Source: Podaxis mareebaensis (lineage: Eukaryota; Basidiomycota; Agaricomycetes; Agaricales; Agaricaceae). Taken from it: a stretch of 64,000 nucleotides of DNA. Position 1 is the first letter of the stretch; each line of letters begins with the position of its first letter. This document shows, one piece after another, positions 34,508-46,319 of the stretch. Location of the stretch: positions 49,260 through 113,259 of the forward strand of contig JAEUWP010000136.1 of the NCBI GenBank assembly GCA_018524725.1, in the 5' to 3' direction. A program made the translations under genes and the position numbers. The notes below the pieces were generated by a model, which was not told the DNA's origin, did not search any database, and saw only the letters and a program-made list of their open reading frames with translations.

Positions 34508-35656
34508 AAGGGCTCTCCTGAAGGGCTTTAGATGGTTTCTCAGCAGGTCCGTCCGGATCCAAGTAACAAGAGCTGGCGGTGACCACCGCCGCTATAAGTG
34601 CTCCTCTTGCTCTTGATTCATCAATCACCTTTAAGCCATCACATGAGAAGTGTTGGAGTTCAAGCAACGACAAGATCTTTTGAACGTGATAGAAGGCCCT
34701 GGTTTTAGAGGTTTATGCCAAAGCTCACACTGCCGAAACTCAGATTACATCTGACAGTGTCACGTATGGAGCTTTGGTGTGATGGACGTAGTAAATATGT
34801 TGGTTTCAATAGGAGAAGATAACCAGATATGCACATGAGCGGGCAGCTTTTTCTGGGAATGGACTGAGAACTTCTTGATGATGATGTCTTGATGTGATGC
34901 TTGGACGTGGACCTGAGCTACCCTTGTTCCATTAATAGGCCACGGCAAATATTGGCAGCCAAATAATTCTTATATGCTATAATTTCAATGACCACAATTA
35001 ATAGCAGTATGAGGATCGCGGTGAAGATTACATCTCAGACCGACGTTTCCATTTTTCTGCCTTTGAGTCCGGCTGCCTAAGTAATCATACTCAAGAGCAA
35101 GGTGATAACCCGGAAGACAACATGTATCAATCTTACCAATCTTTGGAGTAGTCAATGATATCAGGGACGAGTTTTGTACGAAGGGAGTATCAAATGCTCA
35201 GAAGTGGGGATCGGGGGGATAATTGAAGGATAAACGAAGTGATGGCATGGACATAGAGATCAGTCACTGCGGGATTTGACTTAGCAAGATCCAAGAGTCT
35301 TCTGGCCCAAGCAACTATTTTTTAATAAGTATTAGATTCAATGTATGATTCCCCTCGGGCAATGATAGAGGTCCTGACGACAAAGGTTTACCGGACTTGC
35401 CGACGATGAGGGACAGGGGACCCGAGTCCATGATGGGTCAGTAGATCTTACTCCGCACCTTTCCCTCAATCGGAAGGACATCATGGTCAAGAGAATACTC
35501 AATATTCTCACTGATGATCTTACCATTGGCCATCCTGATCGCTCGCTTTGAGACCTAGGTCACCTGAGAGGGACTGAATCACTGCTGACAAGCTTGGGGA
35601 ATGAAAAAAAGGGTTATGGGAAGCACAATACGGCAGGATAAAGATCGAATGATGCT
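34508..35656. other. Intergenic, nothing recognised
   Basis: About 1.1 kb holding the promoter of the DUF6533 gene and the 3' region of NACHT copy 3. Open frames are under 75 codons, without motifs. Confidence 0.5.
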
Positions 35657-37861
35657 CTATGTTGTGTGTACACTTCTCTCTATAATAAGACTCACGCCCC
35701 TCAAATTACCGCCTTGCGTCGCCATCCTCTTTGTCCTCAGCTTACCTTCCTCTTTCTCTCCCTTGTTGTCCCCCATACTAAACACCATAGATTGCGGGAA
35801 TGAAGACCGAAGGCCAAGCAGAACTGCACGAGTGCGCTGGACCAGAGTCTGGCCTGCAGGCGGGGCCTTAATATCATAGAAGATAACGCCCTTTTTCCTG
35901 CGCTTCAGCGGAAAAAGATGACAGGTCCTTTTGCCGCTCCCTAAGAAATAAATTGGTTCCTTCAATCTCTGGTCATCACGCCAAAATGACCGCAGAATGT
36001 GTGGGGTCTTATTCTTGCGGATAATCTTGTTGTCCAGGTTCGGTGGAATCTGATATTCGGAAAATATCAACAAGTCGCATGTACCAAGAATTCATACACT
36101 CTCACCTGATCAAGTAGTTGTAGTACTGTAGACTCTGTGACGCAGAAGCCAGATGCGCCAGATTGATTGAGTCGGTCTACGACATTGCGATAGTCTATGT
36201 TCTGCAGCTCTTTGGAGAGATTCGGAAAGTTATGCAAGTTGGCTGCAGCACAAGCCGGGAGCACACGTTGGAATGCAAGGCGACAGATCGAGAGTTCGAA
36301 TGCTTTCGTTCCACGAGTCGTATTTGAAGCATAATTCCAGTTGGAAAGCGTCACTCCTCCACCTTCATCCACACTCAGTAAAATTGCAAAGCTGTTGCTC
36401 TGGTACCGTACCTGAATTTTGCTCCCTGATAATCTGAAAGCTCCTTACTGCTATTGTTGCGTAGTACTGATGTTGGTGAATACAGAACCGACCGGATTGT
36501 TGATGATCGTTCAGAAAACGCAAGAACGAAGCGTGGTAGTAGGTTATCCTCCAGTCTTCATTTGTAGTGGAGTATCTTGGTTTGCTCTCGAGATAGATGA
36601 CGGAGCGTAACCGATGAAACGCGGCTCTGATTGCCGTCGCGGAACAGCCGAGGAAATTGCTGATTTCGAGGAGAGTCACCTTTTGCCTGCCCCAGCGTGG
36701 CGAATGAGTCCAATGTGGCATGAGCTCCGAAGCCAGCAGAATTGTGAGAAGGATCGGCAGGGCGGTCTCGGATACTCGTTCCATAATCAGGGTATAAAAC
36801 GAACTCAATTCAGATAACGGGTTTGTTGAGCCGGTAGGCTCAGAATGACGCGAGAGGAAGCTCTGGAGCTCTTGTTCAGCGTTGGGCAGTTCGGGATCGC
36901 CAAAGAATCTGAGGATCGTAGTAGCATAAACGAAAAGGCCACCAGCTTTTCTGGCAAGTTGTCGGATTTGGGCTTCGGTTGGCCACCGATGGTCATTCCG
37001 AAGATTTCGGAACTCCGTTCGCAGGTATTTCTCGATATCCTCCCTGGCATCGGAACCAGAAACGGGAAGCTTAATACGCCGGCAGGTGACACGTGAGCTA
37101 TCCAGGCTCGAGAACGTTGACTCGATATGAGACTCTGGGCGGCTGAATATCGCCCAGGAGAGGGGTGGAGTGCGTGCTTCTGCTGAGGCGATGATGATAC
37201 GAATGATTTCGCGCTGGGAGTTATCAGTGTCGCATTCATCAAGGCCGTCGACTATAATAATCTTCTTGAAGTCAGGAGCAGCACCGCGGGCCAGAAGATC
37301 CTTGTAAGGAGAAACAATAAGCTCGTGGTACTGTACCTCCAACGATTTGAAGAGAAAGGACGGATTGTTGCGAATCTTGGATTCCAGGTAGCTTGCGTAG
37401 GAAGGAGAGAGCGCCGCAAGTTGATAGGCAATGGTAGGGAAGAAGCGCCAAGAGTCATTGCGCTTGTTGGGTCGTGAGAAGAAAAAAGCGGCGCCCAGTT
37501 GGGCACTCAGCTTTTCAGCACACGTCTGTGCGACTGCCGATTTCCCAACTCCAGCAGCTCCTCGCAGCCATAACACTGGAAGCTCATGCTCTAGCCGCTT
37601 CCCCCATGAGGCGATTGTGTTAATGAGCCTCTTGCGGGTCCCTGGTAGGCAGCGCGGCGGAGGGTAGCGAGCGGAAGAGTCATGAGCTGCATCGGGAAGT
37701 GTGGCACCAAAGAGAATCTTCAAGCCTGTGGTAATTGAAAGACGTCAATTTCTGTCCTGATTCATGAGCAAGGTAAACCGACCACTTTCGCTATGATGAT
37801 GTATGGATATGTCGGTGAAATTTCCGCCATGAATGGCAAAATTTCTGGTATTATCGAACAT
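35657..37861 (-). CDS. NACHT-domain STAND NTPase (intact copy 3)
   Basis: NLR-like receptor of the fungal NACHT class; relatives act in self/non-self recognition and programmed cell death, with ATP-driven oligomerisation. The first exon starts MFDNTRNFAIHGGNFTDISI at 37861, and an intron follows SES. The main exon then reads GLKILFGATLPDAAHDSSAR, WLRGAAGVGKSAVAQTCAEK (Walker A), LGAAFFFSRPNKRND, KKIIIVDGLDECD (Walker B), PPLSWAIFSRPESHIE (sensor-type), KAGGLFVYATTILRF and ILLASELMPHWTHSPRWGRQ (winged-helix region). An intron of about 49 nt (36363-36411), then GGGVTLSNWNYASNTTRGTK and DYRNVVDRLNQSGASGF, and a last exon to TGA at 35657. No WD40, ANK or TPR repeats are visible at the C-terminus. 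All NTPase motifs are intact, unlike the other three copies. Confidence 0.8.
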
Positions 37862-38639
37862 GAACGTCAGGAGGGAGAGGAGCAGCAGTAAGCTCAAGGG
37901 CTGTGCTGCTCTAGTGTCCCTTCAACATATATATGTCGCATGGTATGAGAAGCGGGGGTGGTATCAACGGCCAACTAGATAGTAATCAGATCACTGCCGC
38001 ATTCCTGAATGAGCGCTCGATTGCACAGCCCCTCTTTAATAGCAATGGAGATTGCTGACTGACGGCCATCTGTATGCAATAGATGTGATCCCGGGAAATG
38101 CCTCCCGCGTGATATCGGCAACTCAGCAAGAGAGCGTTGAAGCATTCAGTGTTTCGGTAAAGTCATTTTGGTACACGGTGTACAACCTCCTTAAGGAACA
38201 CCTTGGTTTCAGGTTCTACTCTGCGGAGGAACTTCGGAACCCAGCCCCGGCGATACAAGGCAATGCATCGCCAACTTCAAGGCGAAGGCAGTGTGGTCAC
38301 ACCACAAAAGAGCACAGATAAAAATAACCTTCGCAGACGGCAGAATTGGAAACATTGAATCTGGGACGCAATTTGTCACATAGTCGGAAACCATTGTATC
38401 CTGCAAAAAGCTTGTTTTTTTTTACTTAACTCATATCAGCGTTTGGCTGAAATAAGGGAAAGAGATATGCACTGCGGCAGAGATCCCACTGTGTTTCTTC
38501 ATTCTATTCTCTCAAGTATTCCAAGGTTTCGGCCATGTGTGTATGCATGCACAATGATGGGAATACTTATTGCCAGCTTGAATGTGGTAACAGGAAATAT
38601 GCATCAAAAACGTCTGAAAGGCATAAACTATCAGCGAAT

Positions 38640-38990
38640 GCAAGAGTGAGGAGGACGTCAAGGCCTCAACCACGTATAGAGCACCCTCTACAACGGAAGT
38701 CAAATGTCAAACGAATGGAAGGGTCGAAGCGAGCGAATCATAGAACTCTGGGACCCCGCAACCGTTCAGCCAACCAACCCACGCCCGACAACGACTATTC
38801 CGGGGTTCCGACCCACACCAAATCGCCTTCATCCTCCGTCTCGGCAGTAGCACTTCCCATCGTCTACTGCCACCCACGCTACCATGTAGGCGACCATCCC
38901 CTCCACCAATACCAGTACCGAGAACCTCGCTACGCTGTCCCGCAATGTCGTCGTTCCTCTGATTCCTTGCATCACAATTTACTAATATCG
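38640..38990 (-). pseudogene. Relic of the mucin-like gene 3' end
   Basis: The sequence matches 42380-42735, the end of the mucin-like gene and its 3' flank, in the same orientation (for example ACCAAATCGCCTTCATCCTC against ACCAAATCACCTTCACCCTC). Many substitutions and indels break the frame. It lies about 780 bases upstream of NACHT copy 3, the same relative position as the intact mucin gene has to NACHT copy 4. Confidence 0.75.
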
Positions 38991-40168
38991 TGGAGGCTTT
39001 TACACTCGTACACCGAGTCGCCACTCATTTCTAGCAGAAGGAGGGCGTCCTTAAACCATGAGCCAGGACCAAGCATAGTATGTCCACCGACATCGCCAGA
39101 CAACGGCATGTAATGAACGACCCACCTAGACCAAAAGCCTCGTGTTATGAGGTTGTTAGCGTCACCCGAATGACAATTTTTTAAAAAAACATCAACAACC
39201 GAATGACACAATCATGCAGTGGCAGTTCACCTAAATGATGAGGATACCCGAATATGAAGTCTGATTTAGACGTTTCTTCCCAAAGTTTGTGCTAGCGCTG
39301 TTTATCTTTTCCTTGTATAATCCTGCAAAAGGGCTGGACAGATTATTCAGCAACGCAGACCAAAAGGAAAGCTGTCAGAGCGGTTTGGAGAAGAAGTCCT
39401 TTTGAGAGTTGAAATGAGCCGGAGAATCCTGAGAAAGCATCTTTCTGGGACCGGAGACGAAGGAACATCCAGTATCAGTCTAAAATGATGTTGCATACTG
39501 CATCTTTCAGGAACGTACTTACCTCGATCTTCGGTCAGCCCGGTCAGGCTAGAGCTCTTTTACAACACGAGTAATAGAAGTTTGAGCCAGGTTTGAGTGG
39601 ATCAATCCACTCGGAATAGAGCAAGTGCTATCCAAGGGGCTCCAGTGTCGTCCCATGACGTCCGGAGCATATGCCATGGCTTCCAATTACATCAACGAAA
39701 GTCAAATCCCAATTGTTCCTGTTCATAGTCTGTCGTCAGGTTCTCGACCTCACAGTGTGAGAGCGGCGAACCTCTCTTCTCGATCACTATCCCATTCTCT
39801 TTTGAAGTCGATCCACGCCCTTTGTTCGGTCTGCCACGTGTTCTAGCAATGACGCATAACAAAGGTGACTTAGTAATATTGAGACTGCCCTCGAAGTGGT
39901 GAACTAGGGTTCGTGGAGTCAAACCCCACAGTGGGGTTAATCCAAGGAGCGTTACCTGGAATCAGTTCACCCAACTGCTGGCGCCAGTGTCGCAAATGAG
40001 CGGACACTGGAAAGAACCCGTCCCAGATTACGACAGTGCTTAGCTACTCTGATCCACAACCGTCATTATCCATGACGCAACTCGTTTCAAGCCCCAAAGT
40101 TACTTGGCAGCATCACAAACATAAAAGGCCACTCTAGCTTCCCAAAAGTTCTTGCAGAAATATCAGTA
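38991..40168. other. Intergenic, probably decayed
   Basis: No supported gene. The left part may be further, unrecognisable decay of the mucin relic. An ATAAAAGG box at about 40120 precedes the TUDOR gene. Confidence 0.4.
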
Positions 40169-40482
40169 ATGGCTGATACAGACCCCACCCTGTACGACAA
40201 GGAAGGTGTGCCTATCCGTGTTGGGGATGTTGTGTCAAGTAAATATCGAGGTGGGAGACACTACGGAAAGGTGATTGATATCGCGGCGACAAAGGAGCAG
40301 GCGGAGGAGAAGGGTGTCCTACATCCACCCAAAGTGTTATTCTATTCTCAGCACGGTGAGCCTGAGCCTTCCTCTGCACGGCATGAACGTTCAAAACAAT
40401 ATACGATGCAGGGAAGTTGGTTCAGCATAATCCCGATGTTCTCGTTCATGGGGAAGATCCTTCGGAGGATAAGTCTTCGTAA
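40169..40482 (+). CDS. HVA1-type TUDOR domain small protein
   Basis: Small protein (about 85 residues) of the hypervirulence-associated TUDOR domain family, common in fungi and bacteria; molecular role unknown. It starts MADTDPTLYDKEGVPIRVGD, then VVSSKYRGGRHYGKVIDIAA (GDxVS..GGRxxGKV is the family core) and HPPKVLFYSQHG. A 56-nt intron (40356-40411, GTGAGC to GATGCAG) joins to GKLVQHNPDVLVHGEDPSED, ending KSS and TAA. The downstream half QHGKLVQHNPDVL fits the family only when this intron is removed, which fixes the splice. The gene sits between the two copies of the NACHT+mucin block, just beyond the truncated end of NACHT copy 4. Confidence 0.8.
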
Positions 40483-40594
40483 ATGGCCGGCGACGGATAA
40501 TTCAAAGTACAGTCCCAATTGAAAGTACCACTTTCCCACCTGCATATGTGTTCGCTGGAAAATATGAATGTTGAACGGTTCAATCGCTGCCATA

Positions 40595-41886
40595 CCTAAG
40601 TTCTACTCCCTGTAACATGAAAGCTCCTTGTTGGCTATCCTTGCATAGTATTGATGTGATGGATACACAACCGTCTCGATTGCTGACGGTCCCTTAGCAC
40701 ACGCAGAAATGATGCACGATGACAAAAACTATCCTCGAGTCCTCGTGGCAGAGTATCTTGGTTTTCTTTCGAGATGGATGACGGAGTGTAACCCGTGAAA
40801 TGCGGCTCTATTGCTGTCGCGAAATAGCCGAGAGAGTTGTTGACTTCCAGAAGTCAGGCTCTCCCTGCCCCAGCCTGGGGACTGAGTCCACTGCAGGATA
40901 AGTTTCGAAGCCAGCAATCTTGTGAGGAGGATGAGTAATGGAAGCCTTGGATACTCGCTCCGTACTTGGCGTGTAGAAGGAGCACAGTTCTGAGTCCACT
41001 GGCCCAGAACGTTGCAAGAAGGATTTCTGGAGCTGTTTTTCAGCACCGGGTAGTTCAACGTCTCCAAATAATCCGAGGATTCTTGCACACCAGATTTTCT
41101 GGCGAGTTGTCTGCGGTATCTTCTCTCGCATCAGGGACAGGAAGCTTGATGCGCCAACAAGGGGTCCAAACTCGAAAATGCTGACTTGATGTGAGCTCCC
41201 GGGCGACTGATCACCACCTAGGAGAGCAGTGGAGTGCGTTTCTCCGTTGAAGTGAGGATGATGATCTGTGTGGCATTCATCGAGGCCGTCGACAACGATA
41301 ATCTTCCTGAAGTTGAGAGCAACGTCATGCGCCGGGAGTCTCTGTAAGGAGTAACGATAAGCTCCTCATACTGGACTCCCAGGGTTTTGGAGAGAAAGGA
41401 TGGATTTTTGGCTTCCTAAGTAGTTCGCATAGGAGGCGGAGCGTGTCGCAAGTTGCAGGACAATGGTAAGGAAGCGCCGAGACTCGTTGCAGTGGTTAGG
41501 TCTTAAGAAGGAGAATGCAGCACTAGCTGGCGTTTCAACTCTTCTGCATATGTCTGCGCAACTGCCAACTTCCCAACGCCAGCGGCTCCTCTCAGCCACA
41601 ACAAGGGAAAGTCGCGCTCATCCATTCTCTCCAATGAAGTGGCCAAATGAGCTTCCTACGTGTTCCTGGGATGCAGCGTGGGTGGTAGATAGCGACCGGA
41701 GGAGTCATAAGCCGCATCGAGGAGTGAGGCATCATAGAGAGCCTAGCATTGCAAAGGACGTCGCGGTTCGTCTGCGTTCACGACGGTAGATTCGATAAAC
41801 CATGAGCACAATGACACGTGCTTTCTCTGGGATACGTCGGTGAAATTTGCGTCGTGAATAAATGAAATTTCGAGCATTATCAAACC
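40595..41886 (-). pseudogene. NACHT copy 4, heavily damaged
   Basis: Bases align along their length with NACHT copy 3 (36411-37855), for example GAGTATCTTGGTTTTCTTTC against GAGTATCTTGGTTTGCTCTC. The frame is broken many times: pieces readable in different frames include AFSFLRPNHCNESRRFLTIV and ASYANYLGSQKS. Near the Walker A the bases for AGVGKS have become AERSRWRWEVGS. The C-terminal exons are missing; homology stops at about 40595, which matches the exon boundary at 36411-36412 of copy 3. The first-exon equivalent near 41830-41880 (GGTGAAATTTGCGTCGTGAA) is still visible. Confidence 0.8.
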
Positions 41887-41892
41887 AGTGTG

Positions 41893-41917
41893 CGCTCGCT
41901 ACGCTGCGTAGCGAGCG
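41893..41917. repeat. Perfect 11-bp hairpin
   Basis: CGCTCGCTACG, a CTG loop, then CGTAGCGAGCG. It lies at the 5' end of NACHT copy 4 and is absent from the matching place in copy 3. Confidence 0.8.
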
Positions 41918-42531
41918 AGAGAAGCCAGGGTTGGGGCTTGTACGTTCGGGATAGAGTCATTCCCGACATTTATATAGTGCAAACAAATGTCTAGGCAGCT
42001 ACCCCGTGGATACCTGTTGACTGGTCAACCTATATGCACCATCCACAGCCCCTGCGTTTTGCATAACATGAATGGGCTTAAGGAACAGAAGGGTCAACCG
42101 TCGAGATCGCCATATACTGCGCCCGTAATAAGCTGCATCAATACATACTGCCAAATCAATGCGACCAATGCTCAGCTGGAACGACGTTTTTATTGTCGCA
42201 GACAGGTTACCTGGGAGAGTACTGGAAGTATACTCTGGAGCAAAGGTCCCAGCTTGCTTTCTCGTCCACACTCTCTGTCATGGGTGCAAAGTAATGAATC
42301 CTTACTTACTGGCAACTTGGGATGATATGATGAATAACACCTAATGAAAGAATGTACGAAGACGATAAAATACAGTGAATGCAAGGGAAAAGGGGTGTGA
42401 TGCAAGGGCCTAAAACGGCTATAGAGTACCCTCTACGAGTGAAATCCAATGAAACAATGAATGGAAGGGTCGAATTTTTAACGACGGCTCCGCGACTCTA
42501 CAACCGACCAATCAACCAAACAGACCAACAA

Positions 42532-45500
42532 TCACTCCCGAGTTCCAACCCGCACCAAATCACCTTCACCCTCCGTCTCAGTATTACCACTTCCCCGCCG
42601 TCCACTGCCACCAGCACTACCATTCAGGCTACCACCACCTCCACCAATACCAGCACCCACAACCTCGGTATCCGTCCCAAACGTTGTTGTACTCCTCATC
42701 CCCTGCATCGCAGCTCCACTAATCGGCCTCGAATAATCCACATTATCCCTCAAACTCATCACACTTCCACCTCCATCCTCACTCATCCCAAGACTGTGCC
42801 TCCCGATTCCGCGACTACCTCTCCTATCGCCCACATTTCCACCTCGACTACCCCCAATATCAAATGTATCCAGGCCTGCGGAGCCTCCAGGGAGCATACG
42901 TGGATTGAGCAGACCTTCGACATAACTTGATGCATCAGTAGGTACAGGCGAGGGTGGACGGAACGTAGTAGGCGGTGGACAAATGTCGACGTATGGCGAA
43001 TCAGAAGTGAGTCCGAGGTCGTTTCGAGGGCCGTGCTGTGAGTAAGCTGGAGGCTGTTGATACTGGTCCGGGATCGAGTACGGGTACCCCATCGGCGAAG
43101 GTTCAGCTATCTCAGGATACTGGATGACAGGAACTGGGAGCACATCGCTTCTTGGCATCGACATCGGCAATGGGTTGGGCGGATTGAGTAATGATGATGG
43201 CTGTCCGTGTGCATGTGGGTGTCCATGACTGTATACACTCGTGTGTCCCAAGGTGGTACTATGTCCCACTGACATGGACATAGATCGCCTCGAAGCCATT
43301 GACTCCCCCGAACTCCTCGATACCACTCCTTCATTCTGCAAGCTCTTGCTTCTATCCCTCTCCTTCCCTTTCCCTTTCGACAAGGACCTAAACCTCCCAA
43401 ACAAATCCCTCACACTGGACCTATCACTACCGCTCCCACTGCTATCACTGCTATCCGCCATTCCACCACGCGGAGGTACATAACTCGAAGGAGGAGCCAT
43501 GCTCCTCCTCTCCGCAGCCGGCGAAGCACTCTTTGACCTCCCGCCGCTAACACCGTGCCCCGAGGACGACGACCAAGTACCCCCAGCACCAACAGTGTTC
43601 ACCAGATGACCGTGACTTGATGAACCTAGATACACCGAACTCGCAAGGGCGTCACTACTCGGATGTCCATGCCCGCTTGTGCTCGAAATTGCAACGGCGG
43701 GAGCAGCATGTCCATCCCCGAACGGATCTGATGTGCTCCGACTAGCAGCTTGTTGAGGATGTTGATATGGTAGCGCAAATCCAGGTTGTGTGGGACTCGC
43801 GCTCAACCACAGTCCAGGTTCAGGTGGTGGCGAGGACCGCGTTGCATGCGTCATGCCTTCAGGCGACGAAGGTCCAGGAATAGGAGGAACGACGACACCA
43901 GAGGGAGGCATATACACGTAGGAATCCACGCCCCCCATGCCAGGGTACACATGTCCTTGAGGAGGGAACATTAGTGCGCTTTCCGCGCTCGTACTCCCGC
44001 TGAGTCCTTCATTTCCAATCCCAGCACCTCCATTCTCACCGCTACCACCGCTGTCATGGGGATATGCTGAATACGAAACAGAACCCGCTCCAGGATTCTC
44101 CTGCATAACACCACCCTGGACACCCGTTGCAGCCGCGCCAGTCCCCTCCGAACCAAAGCCCAACCCGCGGTAACCATATCTCTGCTCAAACTCATCATCA
44201 TCACCCTCCAACGGAGACCTCCACGCGGGCGGCTCAATGTCAACATCACGTCTCAAGAAATTCTCCCTTGACCCGCTCGCAATGCTTTCCCTTTGTTTAT
44301 ACTTCCTACACGTGAAGAAAATGATCAGGGCCAAAATGACCAGGGCGAATGTTCCAGCAAGCGTGATACCGATGATAGCACCGGTGTTATGTGAAAAGGC
44401 ATCACTTGGACGCGTTTTGTCGGTACTCAAAACCCCGGTTTCGATAATCGTGCTGTACGTTATGGTAGACCCGCCCGGGTAAGTACTCGTCCAGTATTTA
44501 GTCAAAGTGGAGGTAGAGAGGGACAAGGTGGTACGTGTAGGTGGAACTGACGTCACCATCACTAATTAGCGAATATTGTAATCCTTATCAGCGAATCACT
44601 CACTGCTGCGGGTTGCCGTCTCTGAATGAGACGTGAGGGCTGGAAGGCGTGATGTACTATAAAATAGAGTCAGAAGAACGAATCAATGAGAAGACGTGAC
44701 AGGCTCACAAGGGAAGAGTTAGGGTGAAGTCACTGATGGTGAGTGTGGACTGAAGGGTGGATTCAGCTTCCGAGGAGAGCGTCAAGGATGTGGTCGGCTG
44801 CGGTACAGACTCGATTGTGGAAGATGGATCGAAAGAAGTTGTTGAGGCTATCACCCCCGTAGACGTGAGCATAGAGGAAGTTGACTCAGATGAGGTAAAT
44901 GTGAGTGTGGGTTCTACGGAAGACGAAGGAAGAAGTGTGGTTTCGGATATCGAGTTTGAGGACGCTGACGTGTACGATATTGTCGTGGTGATGGTAGGAG
45001 TTTGGGACGTATCGCTCGTAAAACTAGACATGATTATCGTCGTCGTCGAAAGTGTAACAGTCGTACTTGCTGAACTTGAGGTGATTGTGGCTGAGGTCGT
45101 GAGGATCAATGTCTCAGTAAAAGTCGCAGATAAAGTGACCAATGGCCCAGTCGACGAATTCGACGTTTCAGAGGGTGTGTTGGGGGAGGTCGTTAAAGTG
45201 GGGGTCGTCAAAGTACTTGACTGCATTCGTAAAACAGAAGCTCTGTTAGCACGCAATTCATATAGTTAAAGTTAAACTTCATACCGAAGTCGTCATAGAA
45301 TCACCTGCCGTACCCGGTATTGATTCCGACTCGGGCGTCCCACTGCTCGTTATTGGGATACTGAGGAAGGGCTGCGATTGCGGAGAGGTTGTTGCGGAGG
45401 GTCCAGGTTGACTGGATGGGGGTTGGGGCTGGGGTGCAGGTGTGGTATTTGGAGCGGGAGTCGAGGTAGTTGTAGGTCCTGGATGTAAAGTGAATGGCGT

Positions 45501-46319
45501 AGGACTCGCGGAGCCTAGAACCGCACCAGTGTCAGATTGGGCGCCTCCAGGATTGGAGGATGAGGGTGAAGGATCACCCCGAGTGAAAGAGTCTGAGGCG
45601 CGAAGTTTTAATAACTTTTTCGTTGGCACTTGACTTGACGAACCTGACGTGACTAAGGCTGCAGGGAGTGTTTTCGCGGCAGGGAAGGTGTCAAAGAGCA
45701 CGTCAGTAAAGTTCGAACCATAAATAGGCGAGATAACATTACTTGGCACGGGAATAGAAGATGGGCCCGTACTCGAAGGGACGTCTGAATAACAATAGCA
45801 CGATGACAGTTGGAATTGGGAAACAGCATGAAAAGGAAGGCAGACCTTCCGAGGCAATGGATGTGGGACCAGCTGAAGTTGTGGGTAAGAACCGCGAGAG
45901 CTGCAGGGGAAGCGAATAAGGCCTACCAGTTGCTGGCGTAGAAACTGGGGGTAAGGTTTCGGTCATTCCTCGCGACAGCGAAGTATCTCTAGGAAATACA
46001 GTAGGATATGAGTCTTCCATGTGGCACAGACGAGAGCGACTCACAACGAGATAGAATTCTGCCTCCGGAGAGGAGGGTTTAAACATGAAAAAGAATCATA
46101 GTTGCGATACCGCCTACTGCCCCACGCACAGGGTGAGCGTGGTTGCAGTCCAAGCACCCCATCTTCAAACTCGCTAAACGCGTCGTTCTCGTTCGACTTT
46201 CGGTGCCAGGTGGATTGTGAGGCATATACTGCGATGGTCCCTCTGTGCGAAGATGAGACACTCTTTTCGACTGATGGCCAAAACGGTGGTGAGTCTGACT
46301 TGCGAGCCATGCAAGACAT
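42532..46319 (-). CDS. Mucin-like single-pass transmembrane protein
   Basis: Several exons encode a Ser/Thr/Pro-rich ectodomain (TTSPNTPSETSNSSTGPLVT, TTPAPQPQPPSSQPGP), one membrane helix (GAIIGITLAGTFALVILALI), a basic stop-transfer CRKYKQR, and a long disordered cytosolic tail of about 550 residues rich in Ser, Gly and Pro (ERDRSKSLQNEGVV). It ends VRVGTRE and stop at 42532. The ectodomain should be heavily O-mannosylated; the topology recalls cell-wall integrity sensors (WSC/MID-like), but I see no Cys-rich WSC domain. The start is uncertain: the frame opens at 46319 (MSCMARKSDSPPFWPSVEKS), which lacks a clear signal peptide, so a first exon may be missing. Its 3' end is duplicated as a relic at 38.6-39.0 kb. 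Confidence 0.65.

Noticed and set aside
38535..39113. 192-codon plus-strand open frame, candidate gene
   Set aside because: It is antisense to a relic of the mucin-like gene 3' end; its openness mirrors the Ser/Pro-rich minus-strand coding and it has no motif of its own.
42379..42930. 183-codon plus-strand Thr/Ser-rich frame
   Set aside because: Antisense shadow of the final exon of the mucin-like gene, whose minus-strand frame is far longer and has a membrane helix.
44757..45269. 170-codon acidic plus-strand frame
   Set aside because: Antisense of a Ser/Thr-rich mucin exon; the Val/Glu/Asp bias is the complement of that composition.
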